Shown here one piece after another: positions 36,365 through 45,388 of a DNA stretch of 64,000 nucleotides (positions within the stretch are counted from its first letter, which is position 1; each line of letters opens with the position of its first letter). The notes beneath the pieces were generated by a model. It saw only the letters and a list, made by a program, of their open reading frames with translations, was not told where the DNA came from and did not search any database. Source of the stretch: Bacillus glycinifermentans (lineage in GTDB: Bacteria > Bacillota > Bacilli > Bacillales > Bacillaceae); assembly GCF_001042475.2 (NCBI RefSeq), contig NZ_LECW02000005.1:102000-165999 (forward strand), written 5' to 3'. The position numbers were made by a program, and so were the translations under genes.

Positions 36365-37552
36365 ATGTCCAAAATTATCGCAATCAATGCTGGGAGCTCA
36401 TCATTAAAATTTCAGCTTTTCGAAATGCCCAGCGAAAAAGTATTAACAAAAGGCTTAGTCGAACGGATCGGGCTGGATAACGGCATTTTTACGATCTCTT
36501 TCGATGATCAAAAAAAGAGCGAAACAACTGACATTCCGGATCATTCCGTAGCGGTAAAAATGCTGCTCGGCAAACTGACGGAATACGGCATCATTAAAGA
36601 CTTAAACGAAATCAACGGCATCGGCCACCGCGTCGTCCACGGAGGCGAAAAGTTCAGTGACTCCGTTTTATTGACAGACGAAATGATCCGCGAAATTGAA
36701 GAAATTTCTGAATTGGCGCCGCTTCACAACCCGGCTAACATCGTCGGAATCAAGGCGTTTAAAGAAGTTCTTCCGAATGTTCCTGCGGTTGCTGTATTTG
36801 ATACGGCTTTTCATCAGACGATGCCTGAACAGTCTTACTTATACAGCCTCCCTTATGAATATTATGAAAAGTTCGGAATCCGCAAATACGGCTTCCACGG
36901 AACGTCTCACAAATATGTCACTGAACGGGCTGCGGAGCTTCTCGGCCGTCCGCTTGAGGAATTGCGCCTGATCTCCTGCCATTTAGGAAACGGAGCAAGC
37001 ATCGCTGCTGTTGAAGGCGGCAAATCGATCGACACGTCAATGGGCTTCACACCGCTAGCTGGCGTGGCGATGGGAACGCGGTCCGGAAACATCGACCCTG
37101 CACTCATCCCGTTCATTATGGAAAAAACGGGACAAACTGCTGACGAAGTGCTGAACACGCTTAATAAAAAGAGCGGTCTTTTGGGCATTTCCGGCTTTTC
37201 AAGCGATTTGCGCGATATCGTAGAAGCGTCTAAAGAAGGCAATGAGCGTGCGGAAACGGCTCTTGAAGTATTTGCAAGCAGAATCCATAAATACATCGGT
37301 TCTTATGCAGCGAGAATGAGCGGCGTTGACGCGATCATTTTCACTGCCGGCATCGGCGAGAACAGCGTTGAAGTAAGAGAGCGCGTTCTTCACGGCCTGG
37401 AGTTCATGGGCGTGTATTGGGATCCGGCGTTAAATAACGTCCGGGGCAAAGAAGCGTTTATCAGCTATCCGCATTCTCCGGTAAAAGTGCTGATCGTTCC
37501 GACCAACGAAGAAGTCATGATTGCAAGAGACGTTGTCAGACTTGCAAAATAA
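36365..37552 (+). CDS. ackA: Acetate kinase
   Basis: AckA turns acetyl phosphate and ADP into acetate and ATP during overflow metabolism. The 395-residue protein shows the acetokinase signatures [15 protein letters not shown] at the N-terminus and [29 protein letters not shown], and [13 protein letters not shown] further on. The ATG at 36365 follows AAAGGAGCG. Upstream lies a perfect cre in the activating position, so CcpA should raise expression on glucose. It ends at a strong hairpin. Confidence 0.97.
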   Translation: MSKIIAINAGSSSLKFQLFEMPSEKVLTKGLVERIGLDNGIFTISFDDQKKSETTDIPDHSVAVKMLLGKLTEYGIIKDLNEINGIGHRVVHGGEKFSDSVLLTDEMIREIEEISELAPLHNPANIVGIKAFKEVLPNVPAVAVFDTAFHQTMPEQSYLYSLPYEYYEKFGIRKYGFHGTSHKYVTERAAELLGRPLEELRLISCHLGNGASIAAVEGGKSIDTSMGFTPLAGVAMGTRSGNIDPALIPFIMEKTGQTADEVLNTLNKKSGLLGISGFSSDLRDIVEASKEGNERAETALEVFASRIHKYIGSYAARMSGVDAIIFTAGIGENSVEVRERVLHGLEFMGVYWDPALNNVRGKEAFISYPHSPVKVLIVPTNEEVMIARDVVRLAK

Positions 37553-37558
37553 ATACAG

Positions 37559-37590
37559 CCTTCCCCCAGGTTACGGGGGAAGGTTTTTTA
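37559..37590 (+). terminator. Intrinsic terminator after ackA
   Basis: CCTTCCCC (37559-37566) pairs with GGGGAAGG (37576-37583), followed by T. Confidence 0.9.
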
Positions 37591-37655
37591 TATGTTTCAA
37601 GAAAGCTTTCTCCTTTATAATGAAAAAGATCGCTAAAAAAGGAGGCGGATGTAAC

Positions 37656-38180
37656 ATGAGCGTCGAAGAACACAAAAAAGAAGCGCCGGACTGCGTGTCC
37701 TGCAAGGTGATCACGGTCAGCGACACAAGAACGGAAGATACGGACAAAAGCGGCCGGCTGATGAAAGAGTTTTTGACAGATGCCGGCCACGAAATTGTTT
37801 CCTACGAGATCGTGAAAGACGAAAAGGAAGAGATTCAGGCGGCGGTGCTTGAAGGATGCCGCGATGATCGCGTTGAAGCGGTACTGTTAAACGGAGGGAC
37901 AGGCATTGCAGCGAGAGACGTAACGATCGAATCGATTGCACCGCTTTTTTCGAAAGAGATTCCCGGCTTCGGAGAAATCTTCCGGATGCTGAGCTATACC
38001 GAGGATATCGGATCAAGCGCGATTCTTTCCAGAGCATCAGCCGGCGTCATTCAAAACAAAGCCGTATTTGCGACGCCGGGCTCAAGCGGAGCGGTCAAGC
38101 TTGCGATGGCAAAACTGATTGTTCCGGAGCTTGCCCACGTGATCAGGGAATTGAGAAAAGACGTGCAGAACCTGTGGTGA
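37656..38180 (+). CDS. moaB: Molybdenum cofactor biosynthesis protein B
   Basis: MoaB/MogA-type proteins adenylate molybdopterin. The frame extends upstream to 37521 across the ackA terminator, but AAAAGGAGGCG precedes the ATG at 37656 (174 residues). Family motifs CKVITVSDTRTEDTDKSGRL and LNGGTGIAARDVTIE (the molybdopterin-binding GGTG loop) and the C-terminal FATPGSSGAVKLAM are clear. TATAAT at 37616-37621 is a likely -10 box. It is isolated from other moa genes, as in B. subtilis. Confidence 0.93.
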   Translation: MSVEEHKKEAPDCVSCKVITVSDTRTEDTDKSGRLMKEFLTDAGHEIVSYEIVKDEKEEIQAAVLEGCRDDRVEAVLLNGGTGIAARDVTIESIAPLFSKEIPGFGEIFRMLSYTEDIGSSAILSRASAGVIQNKAVFATPGSSGAVKLAMAKLIVPELAHVIRELRKDVQNLW

Positions 38181-38198
38181 ATATGCTGAATACTGACG

Positions 38199-38237
38199 AA
38201 ACTTCATTCATAAAAAATGAATGAAGTTTTTTTTATA
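38199..38237 (+). terminator. Intrinsic terminator after moaB
   Basis: AAACTTCATTCAT (38199-38211) pairs with ATGAATGAAGTTT (38217-38229), followed by T. Confidence 0.9.
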
Positions 38238-38284
38238 AAAAGGTTGAAAAAACGTGACTTCCTTGATAAAGTGTATACATATTA

Positions 38285-38322
38285 AATGTATTTTTATTAA
38301 ATGAAACTTATTTTTATACAAA
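38285..38322 (-). promoter_or_regulatory. Tandem ARG boxes before argGH
   Basis: Two 18-base sites (38285-38302 and 38305-38322) read on the minus strand as ATTTAATAAAAATACATT and TTTGTATAAAAATAAGTT. They match the ArgR/AhrC box CATGAATAAAAATKCAAK at 13 and 11 positions. Their 20-base periodicity suits hexamer binding. Confidence 0.65.
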
Positions 38323-38351
38323 AGACACCGATGTGAGGGGAGTTTTTCAAA

Positions 38352-39563
38352 ATGACGGAAAAGAAAAAAGTGGTTTTAGCATACTCAGGAGGTCTTGATA
38401 CTTCTGTTGCGATAAAATGGCTGCAAGAGCAGGGATACGATGTAGTTGCCTGCTGCCTTGACGTCGGCGAAGGCAAGGATCTAGCGTTTGTTCAGCAAAA
38501 GGCGCTTCAAGTGGGTGCCGTCAATTCTTACATGATTGATGCAAAAGAAGAGTTTGCCCGGGAGTTTGCGCTGGTCGCCCTGCAGGCCCACACAATGTAT
38601 GAAGGCAAATACCCGCTGGTGTCAGCCCTTTCAAGACCGCTGATCGCCAAGAAGCTTGTAGAAGTCGCCGAAAAAGAAAACGCAGTCGCCGTCGCTCACG
38701 GATGCACAGGCAAAGGAAATGACCAGGTCCGCTTTGAAGTTTCCATTAAATCGCTGAACCCGGATCTCGAGGTTCTCGCTCCCGTACGCGAATGGAAGTG
38801 GTCGCGCGATGAAGAGATCGCATACGCGGAAAAGCACGGCATTCCGATTCCGATCAATTTAGACAGTCCGTATTCAATCGACCAAAACCTGTGGGGCAGA
38901 AGCAATGAATGCGGCATCCTTGAAGACCCTTGGGCAGCGCCGCCTGAAGGAGCGTATGACTTAACAAAGCCGCTTGAAAAAACGCCTGATGCGCCGGCTG
39001 TTGTCGAAATTGCTTTTGAACAAGGCGTTCCGGTATCGATTGACGGCGTGTCTTATACCCTCTCTGATTTGATTTTAAAGCTGAACGAATTGGCGGGGGA
39101 ACACGGCGTCGGCCGGATCGACCATGTTGAGAACCGCCTGGTCGGCATCAAGTCCCGCGAAGTTTATGAATGCCCGGGAGCCGTGACGCTGTTGAAAGCG
39201 CACAAAGAGCTTGAAGATCTGACATTGGTGAAAGAAGTCGCCCACTTTAAGCCGCTGATCGAACAAAAAATGGCTGAAGTCATTTACAACGGCCTTTGGT
39301 TTTCACCGCTGAAAGACGCGCTTTCCGCTTTCCTGAAGGAAACGCAAAAGCACGTGACGGGCGTCGTCCGCGTCAAGCTGTTTAAAGGCCATGCAATCGT
39401 GGAAGGCCGCAAGTCCGATTATTCCCTTTACGACGAAAAATTGGCGACATACACAAAAGACGATGCATTTGACCATCACGCGGCAGTCGGTTTTATCGAA
39501 CTGTGGGGGCTGCCGACAAAAGTAAACAGCATCGTCAAACAGAAGGAGAAGGTTAAAGCATGA
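38352..39563 (+). CDS. argG: Argininosuccinate synthase
   Basis: ArgG joins citrulline and aspartate with ATP to make argininosuccinate. The 403-residue protein begins with the PP-loop [15 protein letters not shown] (residues 10-24). It also shows the signature [16 protein letters not shown] and [15 protein letters not shown]. The ATG at 38352 follows GTGAGGGGAG. Its stop overlaps the argH start (ATGA), coupling the two. Tandem ARG boxes upstream suggest repression by AhrC with arginine. Confidence 0.97.
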   Translation: MTEKKKVVLAYSGGLDTSVAIKWLQEQGYDVVACCLDVGEGKDLAFVQQKALQVGAVNSYMIDAKEEFAREFALVALQAHTMYEGKYPLVSALSRPLIAKKLVEVAEKENAVAVAHGCTGKGNDQVRFEVSIKSLNPDLEVLAPVREWKWSRDEEIAYAEKHGIPIPINLDSPYSIDQNLWGRSNECGILEDPWAAPPEGAYDLTKPLEKTPDAPAVVEIAFEQGVPVSIDGVSYTLSDLILKLNELAGEHGVGRIDHVENRLVGIKSREVYECPGAVTLLKAHKELEDLTLVKEVAHFKPLIEQKMAEVIYNGLWFSPLKDALSAFLKETQKHVTGVVRVKLFKGHAIVEGRKSDYSLYDEKLATYTKDDAFDHHAAVGFIELWGLPTKVNSIVKQKEKVKA

Positions 39564-40939
39564 AAAAGCTTTGGGGAGGCCGGTTCCAAAAAACACCGGA
39601 AAAATGGGTCGATGAGTTCGGAGCATCGATCCACTTTGACAAAACGCTTGTAAAAGAAGATATCTCAGGGTCTCTCGCCCATGCTTCCATGCTGAAAAAG
39701 TGCGGCATTTTGACAGAGGAAGAAGCGGAAAAAATAAAGGAAGGCCTCACATCTCTTTTGCATAAAGCCGAAAAAAACGAACTCGATTTTTCCGTCGATT
39801 ATGAGGATATTCACTTAAATATCGAAAAGATGCTCATCGATGAAATCGGACCGCTCGGCGGCAAGCTTCATACGGCGAGAAGCCGAAACGACCAGGTTGC
39901 AACCGACATGCACCTTTATTTAAAGGAACACACCGAACACATTCTCGATTTGATCGCGGCTTTTCAAGGCGTGCTTGTCGAAAAAGCGGAAGAACACGTC
40001 GAAACGATTTTGCCCGGCTACACGCATTTGCAGCGGGCCCAGCCGATTTCGTTCGCCCACCATCTGCTCGCTTATTTTTGGATGCTTGAACGCGATAAAG
40101 AACGCTACCGCGATTCGCTGAAGCGGATCAATACATCTCCGCTCGGATGCGGAGCGCTCGCGGGGACGACCTTTCCGATCGACCGCGGATATTCCGCAGA
40201 GCTGCTCGGATTCGATTCGATTTATGAAAACAGCCTTGACGGCGTCAGCGACAGGGATTTCATCCTTGAATTTTTAAGCGCAAGCAGCATTCTGATGATG
40301 CATCTGTCGCGTTTTTCTGAAGAAATCATCCTTTGGTGTTCACAGGAATTTAAGTTTATCGAGCTTGATGACACATACGCGACAGGCAGCAGCATGATGC
40401 CGCAAAAGAAAAATCCGGACATGGCGGAGCTGATCCGCGGGAAAACCGGACGCGTATACGGCAGTCTGATCGGCCTGTTAACGATTATGAAAGGCCTTCC
40501 TTTAGCTTACAACAAAGATTTGCAGGAAGATAAAGAAGGTATGTTTGACACGGTCAAAACAGTCGAAGGAAGCCTTGAGATTTTCGCCGGCATGATCAAA
40601 ACGATGACCGTCAATCAAAACATGATGAAAAAAGCAACCGAGCAGGATTTCTCAAACGCAACCGAGCTGGCCGATTATCTGGCGAAAAAAGGGATGCCGT
40701 TCAGGGATGCGCACGAAGTCGTCGGAAAGCTCGTCTATACGTGTATTGAAAAAGGGATTTACCTCAGTAGCCTTCCGTTTGAAGAATTCCAAAAGGCGAG
40801 CGGCCTGTTTGAAGAGGACGTCTATGTCGTGCTCGATCCGCACCATGCCGTCGAAAAAAGGATGAGCGAAGGCGGTACCGGATTCAAAAAAGTTAAGGAA
40901 GCCCTGCAGAAAGCAAAGCAAAAATTGAACAATTTTTAA
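39560..40939 (+). CDS. argH: Argininosuccinate lyase
   Basis: ArgH splits argininosuccinate into arginine and fumarate, the last step of arginine synthesis. The 459-residue protein belongs to the fumarase/aspartase superfamily: [19 protein letters not shown] and [16 protein letters not shown] carry substrate contacts. The mobile signature loop [13 protein letters not shown] near residue 280 holds the catalytic serine. It overlaps argG by four bases and the pair forms the operon. Confidence 0.97.
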   Translation: MKKLWGGRFQKTPEKWVDEFGASIHFDKTLVKEDISGSLAHASMLKKCGILTEEEAEKIKEGLTSLLHKAEKNELDFSVDYEDIHLNIEKMLIDEIGPLGGKLHTARSRNDQVATDMHLYLKEHTEHILDLIAAFQGVLVEKAEEHVETILPGYTHLQRAQPISFAHHLLAYFWMLERDKERYRDSLKRINTSPLGCGALAGTTFPIDRGYSAELLGFDSIYENSLDGVSDRDFILEFLSASSILMMHLSRFSEEIILWCSQEFKFIELDDTYATGSSMMPQKKNPDMAELIRGKTGRVYGSLIGLLTIMKGLPLAYNKDLQEDKEGMFDTVKTVEGSLEIFAGMIKTMTVNQNMMKKATEQDFSNATELADYLAKKGMPFRDAHEVVGKLVYTCIEKGIYLSSLPFEEFQKASGLFEEDVYVVLDPHHAVEKRMSEGGTGFKKVKEALQKAKQKLNNF

Positions 40940-40949
40940 CACTTCGCGA

Positions 40950-41000
40950 TTCGATTCATAACTGAGAATGCTCAGACGCAAACTACACGTATGAATCGAA
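40950..41000 (+). other. Long stem with inner hairpin before ytzD
   Basis: TTCGATTCATA (40950-40960) and TATGAATCGAA (40990-41000) are perfect 11-base inverted arms. Between them CTGAG-AATG-CTCAG (40962-40975) forms a second stem. There is no T-run, and the structure ends just before the ytzD ribosome site (AAGAGGGGTG). Confidence 0.55.
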
Positions 41001-41015
41001 AAGAGGGGTGTGGGA

Positions 41016-41153
41016 ATGAAGCAGGATAAGCTAAAACAAGCCTACATGTATGATGCCGACGGGGAAAAGGAAACCGTCCAGCAAATATCTGATGCTTATT
41101 TCAGCGGCTTTGTTAGTTATGACGAACAGCAGTCTGATCAAGACGAACAATAG
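41016..41153 (+). CDS. ytzD: Small acidic protein YtzD
   Basis: A 45-codon gene starts at ATG 41016 after GAGGGGTGTGG and ends before a hairpin terminator. The product (MKQDKLKQAYMYDADGEKET and onward, ending in DEQQSDQDEQ) is hydrophilic, with a run of Asp, Glu and Gln at the end and no membrane segment. Its place after argH corresponds, as I recall, to B. subtilis ytzD. Function is unknown. It could be cotranscribed with argGH, since only the structure at 40950-41000, without a T-run, separates them. Confidence 0.7.
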   Translation: MKQDKLKQAYMYDADGEKETVQQISDAYFSGFVSYDEQQSDQDEQ

Positions 41154-41165
41154 AACCCTTTCGAT

Positions 41166-41197
41166 AAAGCTGGAGCCTGATGGCTTCAGCTTTGTTA
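41166..41197 (+). terminator. Terminator after ytzD
   Basis: AAAGCTGGAGCC (41166-41177) pairs with GGCTTCAGCTTT (41182-41193) with one G-U. The T-run is short. Confidence 0.65.
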
Positions 41198-41328
41198 TTG
41201 TAATCTTCTCAAAAATTGCCGATGCTCAACATGTGATATCCTCCCGATTTTGTAGTAAAGTATAGATAGAAAAGAATATCATGCCAATGATGGTGAATAC
41301 AGAGAACCAATGCCTGGGAGGGAAAGAT

Positions 41329-42090
41329 GTGCGCCATGCGTTAATTACAGCCGGTTCAAAAGGTTTAGGGCGTAAAGTGACAGAAGCGCTGCTCGAAAAA
41401 GGATATTCCGTGACGGTGAACTACAGACGGGATGAAGAAGCTGTCAAGCGCCTGAAAACCGAATGGCAGTCTTGCCTTGACCGATTGCAGTTTGTAAAGG
41501 GAGATGTCACGAAAAAGGAAGATTTGCATCACATGGTGAATGCGGCTCTCGAGCGGTTCGGAACAATCGATCTGCTGATTAACAATGCCGGCCCATACAT
41601 ATTTGAGCGGAAGAAGCTTGCCGATTATACTGATGATGAATGGTATGAAATGCTTGAAGGAAATTTGAGCGCCGTCTTCCATCTGTTTAAAGCGGTCGTT
41701 CCGGTCATGAGACGCCAGCAGTTCGGACGCATCATCACATACGGATTTCAAGGGGCTGACCATGCTCCGGGCTGGCTGCACCGTTCAGCTTTTGGAGCGG
41801 CGAAAGTCGGACTTGCCTCCCTTACCAAAACGATCGCCATCGAAGAAGCGGGCTCAGGCATTACAGCAAACATGGTCTGTCCGGGCAACATCGTCGGGGA
41901 CATGAAAGAATCCTCGATCTCAGACGCCCGTGCTTCCCTTGATCGGGAAACGCCGATTGGCAGATCGGGAACCGGAGAAGACATCGCAAGGATCATTGCA
42001 TTCCTCTGCGATGAAAATTCGGACTACATCACGGGAACGGTTATTGAAGCAACAGGCGGCCTGAACGTGATTAACCGTCACTCTCACTAA
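41329..42090 (+). CDS. ytkK: Short-chain dehydrogenase/reductase YtkK
   Basis: This is a classical SDR of 253 residues. The start is GTG 41329, after CTGGGAGGGA, giving [15 protein letters not shown] at the N-terminus; the Rossmann motif is the unusual TAGSKGLG instead of TGxxx[12 protein letters not shown], the [21 protein letters not shown] stretch and the C-terminal [12 protein letters not shown] follow. In the catalytic YxxxK the tyrosine is replaced by Ser-Ala-Phe (SAFGAAK), so dehydrogenase activity is uncertain. The substrate is unknown. An open frame back to 41281 has no ribosome site. Confidence 0.88.
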   Translation: MRHALITAGSKGLGRKVTEALLEKGYSVTVNYRRDEEAVKRLKTEWQSCLDRLQFVKGDVTKKEDLHHMVNAALERFGTIDLLINNAGPYIFERKKLADYTDDEWYEMLEGNLSAVFHLFKAVVPVMRRQQFGRIITYGFQGADHAPGWLHRSAFGAAKVGLASLTKTIAIEEAGSGITANMVCPGNIVGDMKESSISDARASLDRETPIGRSGTGEDIARIIAFLCDENSDYITGTVIEATGGLNVINRHSH

Positions 42091-42131
42091 AAGTTTTGTT
42101 TCATAAAAAACATGAAATTGGGGTGGATATG

Positions 42132-42821
42132 ATGAAAGTGACATACCATGGTCATTCGGTCATTACAGTTGAAACAGAAAATCACCATTTAATTTTTGAT
42201 CCGTTTCTTACTGGCAATCCTTTAACAGACTTAAAGCCTGAAGATGTTAAAGCAGACGCCATCCTGCTGACACACGGCCACAGCGACCACGTCGGCGACA
42301 CCGTGGAAATCGCCAAGCGAAACGGCGCGCTTGTCGTCGCTCCGAACGAACTTGCGGTTTACCTCGGATGGAAAGGCTTGAATGTACATCCGATGCACAT
42401 CGGCGGTTCGCACCGGTTTGATTTTGGAAAAGTGAAGCTGACACAGGCATTCCATGGCTCCGCTTATACGGAAGAAGACAATCAAAAAATCGTTTATACC
42501 GGAATGCCGGCGGGGATCTTGCTGACTGTTGAAGGTAAAACGATTTTTCATGCGGGAGACACGGGTCTTTTTTCAGATATGAAGCTCATCGGTGAGTTAA
42601 ACCACATCGACCTCGCATTCTTGCCGATCGGCGACAATTTTACAATGGGACCTGAAGATGCAAAACTGGCTGCGGAATGGCTCAGAGCCAAACAGGTTGT
42701 TCCCGTTCATTACTCGACGTTCCCGGTCATCGAACAGGATCCGCACGCCTTTGCCGACAGCCTGCCGGGCGGCGTCGGGAAAGTGCTGGAAGTCGGCGAA
42801 TCGATCGAATTGAAATCATGA
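42132..42821 (+). CDS. ytkL: UPF0173 metal-dependent hydrolase YtkL
   Basis: This is a metallo-beta-lactamase-fold protein of 229 residues of the UPF0173 family. It has the metal motif [10 protein letters not shown] near residue 55 and further ligands in [12 protein letters not shown] and [13 protein letters not shown]. Of two adjacent ATG codons (42129, 42132), the second gives the family start [10 protein letters not shown]. The natural substrate is not established. It lies 41 bases after ytkK and is probably cotranscribed. Confidence 0.9.
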   Translation: MKVTYHGHSVITVETENHHLIFDPFLTGNPLTDLKPEDVKADAILLTHGHSDHVGDTVEIAKRNGALVVAPNELAVYLGWKGLNVHPMHIGGSHRFDFGKVKLTQAFHGSAYTEEDNQKIVYTGMPAGILLTVEGKTIFHAGDTGLFSDMKLIGELNHIDLAFLPIGDNFTMGPEDAKLAAEWLRAKQVVPVHYSTFPVIEQDPHAFADSLPGGVGKVLEVGESIELKS

Positions 42822-42830
42822 AGGCAGCAT

Positions 42831-42859
42831 GGGGCCCCTTGATCGCGGGCTCCTTTTTT
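42831..42859 (+). terminator. Intrinsic terminator after ytkL
   Basis: GGGGCCC (42831-42837) pairs with GGGCTCC (42847-42853) with one G-U, followed by six T. Confidence 0.7.
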
Positions 42860-42884
42860 GTATGTAAATCAAAACATGTGCAGC

Positions 42885-42899
42885 ATGATATAATATCAT
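42885..42899 (+). promoter_or_regulatory. Palindromic operator over the padR -10 box
   Basis: ATGATAT-A-ATATCAT is a perfect 15-base palindrome containing TATAAT (42889-42894), 25 bases before the padR start. This suggests autoregulation. A second repeat, ATATC-ATCAC-GATAT, overlaps it. Confidence 0.55.
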
Positions 42900-42923
42900 C
42901 ACGATATACGTTGGAGGATAAAC

Positions 42924-43475
42924 ATGAGGGTACTGAAATACGCCATTTTGGGTCTCTTGGATAAAGGCAGTCTGAGCGGCTATGATATGACGAGCCATTT
43001 TAAAGCAGAGCTTGGCCAATTCTGGAGCGCGAAGCACAGCCAGATTTACCCCGAGCTGAAAAAGCTTACAGATGAGGGGTTCATCGAATTTGAAACGGTT
43101 ATACAAGGATCGAAATTGGAAAAAAAGGTCTATTCCATAACCGCCGCCGGAAAACGGGAGCTTCATGAATGGCTGACGGCATATCAGCCGGTTCCTAACA
43201 CGGTGAAAGATGAATTTATGCTGAAAGCCTATTTCATTTCGGCGATGGAGCCGGGTGAAGCAGAAGGCCTTTTTGCCGACCAGCTCGCCAAACGGAAGCA
43301 GAAGGCCGCTTTTTTAAAGGAAAGGCTTGAAGAGCTGAAACAGGAAGCCGGACCAGAGTTTTCCTTTCAGTCCCCGCACTTTGGCCACTACCTTGTCCTG
43401 ACGAGGGCGCTCGAACGGGAAAATGGCTATTGCAACTGGCTAAAGAAGGCGCTGGAGCTGATGAAGCGCGGATGA
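42924..43475 (+). CDS. PadR-family transcriptional regulator
   Basis: The 183-residue protein has the PadR winged helix at about residues 1-80 (LKYAILGLLDKGSLSGYDM, HSQIYPELKKLTDEGFIEFE, KKVYSITAAGKRELHEWL). A C-terminal helical Vir_act-type dimerisation domain follows. The PadR-type subfamily senses phenolic acids, but many members respond to other ligands, and no obvious target gene lies beside it. The ATG at 42924 follows TTGGAGGAT. I do not recall a B. subtilis counterpart at this site, so it may be clade-specific. Confidence 0.85.
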   Translation: MRVLKYAILGLLDKGSLSGYDMTSHFKAELGQFWSAKHSQIYPELKKLTDEGFIEFETVIQGSKLEKKVYSITAAGKRELHEWLTAYQPVPNTVKDEFMLKAYFISAMEPGEAEGLFADQLAKRKQKAAFLKERLEELKQEAGPEFSFQSPHFGHYLVLTRALERENGYCNWLKKALELMKRG

Positions 43476-43594
43476 AGGCAGCCATGGGCCCATGAACAGC
43501 TTATTTTTATTTTGCGCGGGCCGGATTGCGGCAAAAACGTCCAAGCATTTATAATATAACCATATCATGCAGTCAGAGGATGAAGGTGAAACGA

Positions 43595-44917
43595 TTGGCG
43601 ACAAAACACGAACAGATCTTAAAATATATTGATTCCTTGCCCGTCGGTGAAAAAATTTCCGTCAGGCGGATTGCCAAAGAAATGAAAGTGAGCGAAGGGA
43701 CGGCTTACAGAGCGATCAAAGAAGCGGAAAACAAAGGCTTCGTCAGCACGATCGAGAGAGTCGGGACGATCAGGATCGAGCAAAAGAAAAAAGAAAATAT
43801 TGAAAAACTGACATACGCCGAAGTGGTCAACGTCATCGACGGACACGTACTCGGCGGCAAAGCAGGGCTTCATAAAACGCTGAATAAGTTCGTCATCGGA
43901 GCGATGGAGCTCGATGCGATGATGAGATACACCGGAGCCGGCAACCTTTTGATCGTCGGGAACCGGATCGATGCGCACCGCCAGGCTCTTGAAGCGGGCG
44001 CCGCTGTTTTGGTAACGGGCGGGTTTGATACCGAACCGTCGATCCTTGAGCTTGCCGACAGGCTTGAGCTTCCGGTCATGTCGACGAGCTATGACACCTT
44101 TACCGTCGCAGCCATGATCAACAGGGCGATCTACGATCAGCTCATTAAAAAAGAGGTTGTGCTTGTTGAAGATATATTGACCCCGCTTGAAAAAACGGTC
44201 TGCTTATCTCCCCTTGAAAGGCTTGAAAGATGGTACGAAAAGAATTTTGAAACGGGCCACGGGCGCTTTCCGGTTGTTGACGACCAGATGAAAATCCACG
44301 GCATTCTGACGCCAAAGGATGTTGCAGGATATGACCGCTCCGTGCTTATCGAGAAAGTCATGACGAAAAATCCGATTACGGTCGTCGGCAAAACGTCCGT
44401 AGCCTCGGCAGCACAGATGATGGTCTGGGAAGGAATCGAAGTGCTTCCGGTGGTAGATGAGCGGCAGAAGCTGATCGGCATGATCAGCCGTCAGGATGTG
44501 TTAAAAGCGCTGCAAATGATCCAAAAACAGCCGCAAGTCGGTGAAAAACTAGATGATATCGTCACAGGCGGATTCAAGGAATCAGAAATTGACAAACAGA
44601 ATCCTTCCCCCGTTTATCAATATGAAGTGACACCGCAGATGACGAATCATTTGGGAACGATCTCTTACGGTGTATTCACGACAATTTTGACCGAAGCGGC
44701 AAACCGCGTTTTGCGTTCGCGCAAAAAGGGTGATCTTGTTATCGAAAGCATGACGATTTATTTTTTAAAGCCCGTGCAAATGGAGTCTGTCATTGAGATT
44801 AAGCCGCACATCCTGGAAGCGGGAAGAAAGTTCGGAAAAATGGATATTGAAGTTTTTCATCAGGGAGCCCTCGTCGGCAAAGCGATGATGATGGTACAGC
44901 TCATGGAAAGAAGCTGA
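43595..44917 (+). CDS. ytoI: HTH-DRTGG-CBS-hotdog fusion protein YtoI
   Basis: The frame opens at 43526; ATG 43580 abuts its ribosome site, while TTG 43595 is spaced seven bases from GAAGGTG and gives the family start ATKHEQILKYID (440 residues). In order, it has a winged helix (residues 1-65, VRRIAKEMKVSEGTAYRAIK), a DRTGG domain (about 80-180) and two CBS motifs (about 210-315, HGRFPVVDDQMKIHGILTPK). A hotdog thioesterase-like domain (about 340-440, MTNHLGTISYGVFTTILTEA) ends the protein. It looks like a nucleotide-sensing regulator fused to an acyl-CoA-binding fold. Its targets are unknown. Confidence 0.9.
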   Translation: MATKHEQILKYIDSLPVGEKISVRRIAKEMKVSEGTAYRAIKEAENKGFVSTIERVGTIRIEQKKKENIEKLTYAEVVNVIDGHVLGGKAGLHKTLNKFVIGAMELDAMMRYTGAGNLLIVGNRIDAHRQALEAGAAVLVTGGFDTEPSILELADRLELPVMSTSYDTFTVAAMINRAIYDQLIKKEVVLVEDILTPLEKTVCLSPLERLERWYEKNFETGHGRFPVVDDQMKIHGILTPKDVAGYDRSVLIEKVMTKNPITVVGKTSVASAAQMMVWEGIEVLPVVDERQKLIGMISRQDVLKALQMIQKQPQVGEKLDDIVTGGFKESEIDKQNPSPVYQYEVTPQMTNHLGTISYGVFTTILTEAANRVLRSRKKGDLVIESMTIYFLKPVQMESVIEIKPHILEAGRKFGKMDIEVFHQGALVGKAMMMVQLMERS

Positions 44918-44938
44918 AGGGATCCGGCCGGATGCCGC

Positions 44939-45241
44939 TCAAGCGTTTTCCCTCTCGTTTTCCTTTGCGAGCAAAGGGACATAATGTTTATAAGCCCTGT
45001 ATCCGGCCCACATGCTTCCGATTCCGGTCAGAACGAAAATGACCCCGATGGCAGCGCTTAAAGCGCCCCTGTTTAATAAGAGCTGATTCAGTCCGAAAAA
45101 CATAATAAAAAGGCCTAAAGACATGCTCGATTTAGCGGACAGGTATTCTTTCAAAAGGGCCCTTTTTGTTCTTACATATTGAATCTTGTAATACACATAA
45201 AGAATCGCTGAAACCACAATGAAAAAAACAAAAAACGGCAT
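44939..45241 (-). CDS. ytpI: Small membrane protein YtpI
   Basis: An ATG at 45250 directly abuts GGAGG, so the ATG three codons later (45241) is the likely start, giving 100 residues, the B. subtilis YtpI length. There are three predicted membrane segments (about residues 2-17, 38-55, 60-80) separated by a basic loop VRTKRALLKEYLSAKS. Function is unknown. It is convergent with ytoI, 21 bases apart. Confidence 0.88.
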   Translation of the reverse strand: MPFFVFFIVVSAILYVYYKIQYVRTKRALLKEYLSAKSSMSLGLFIMFFGLNQLLLNRGALSAAIGVIFVLTGIGSMWAGYRAYKHYVPLLAKENERENA

Positions 45242-45388
45242 ATTCGACATCCTCCATTGTAAGTTTTACAAACCCATTGTATACATAAACGGGTTTGCTT
45301 TCTACAATAAAAAGTCATAACTTTCACTTTCCACCAACTACAGTTTATGATTTAATGGTTAAAAATAAGTGTAAAGAAGGGGCACGGC

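Noticed and set aside
37521..37655. N-terminal extension of moaB
   Set aside because: It overlaps the end of ackA and its terminator; the ATG at 37656 has a strong ribosome site.
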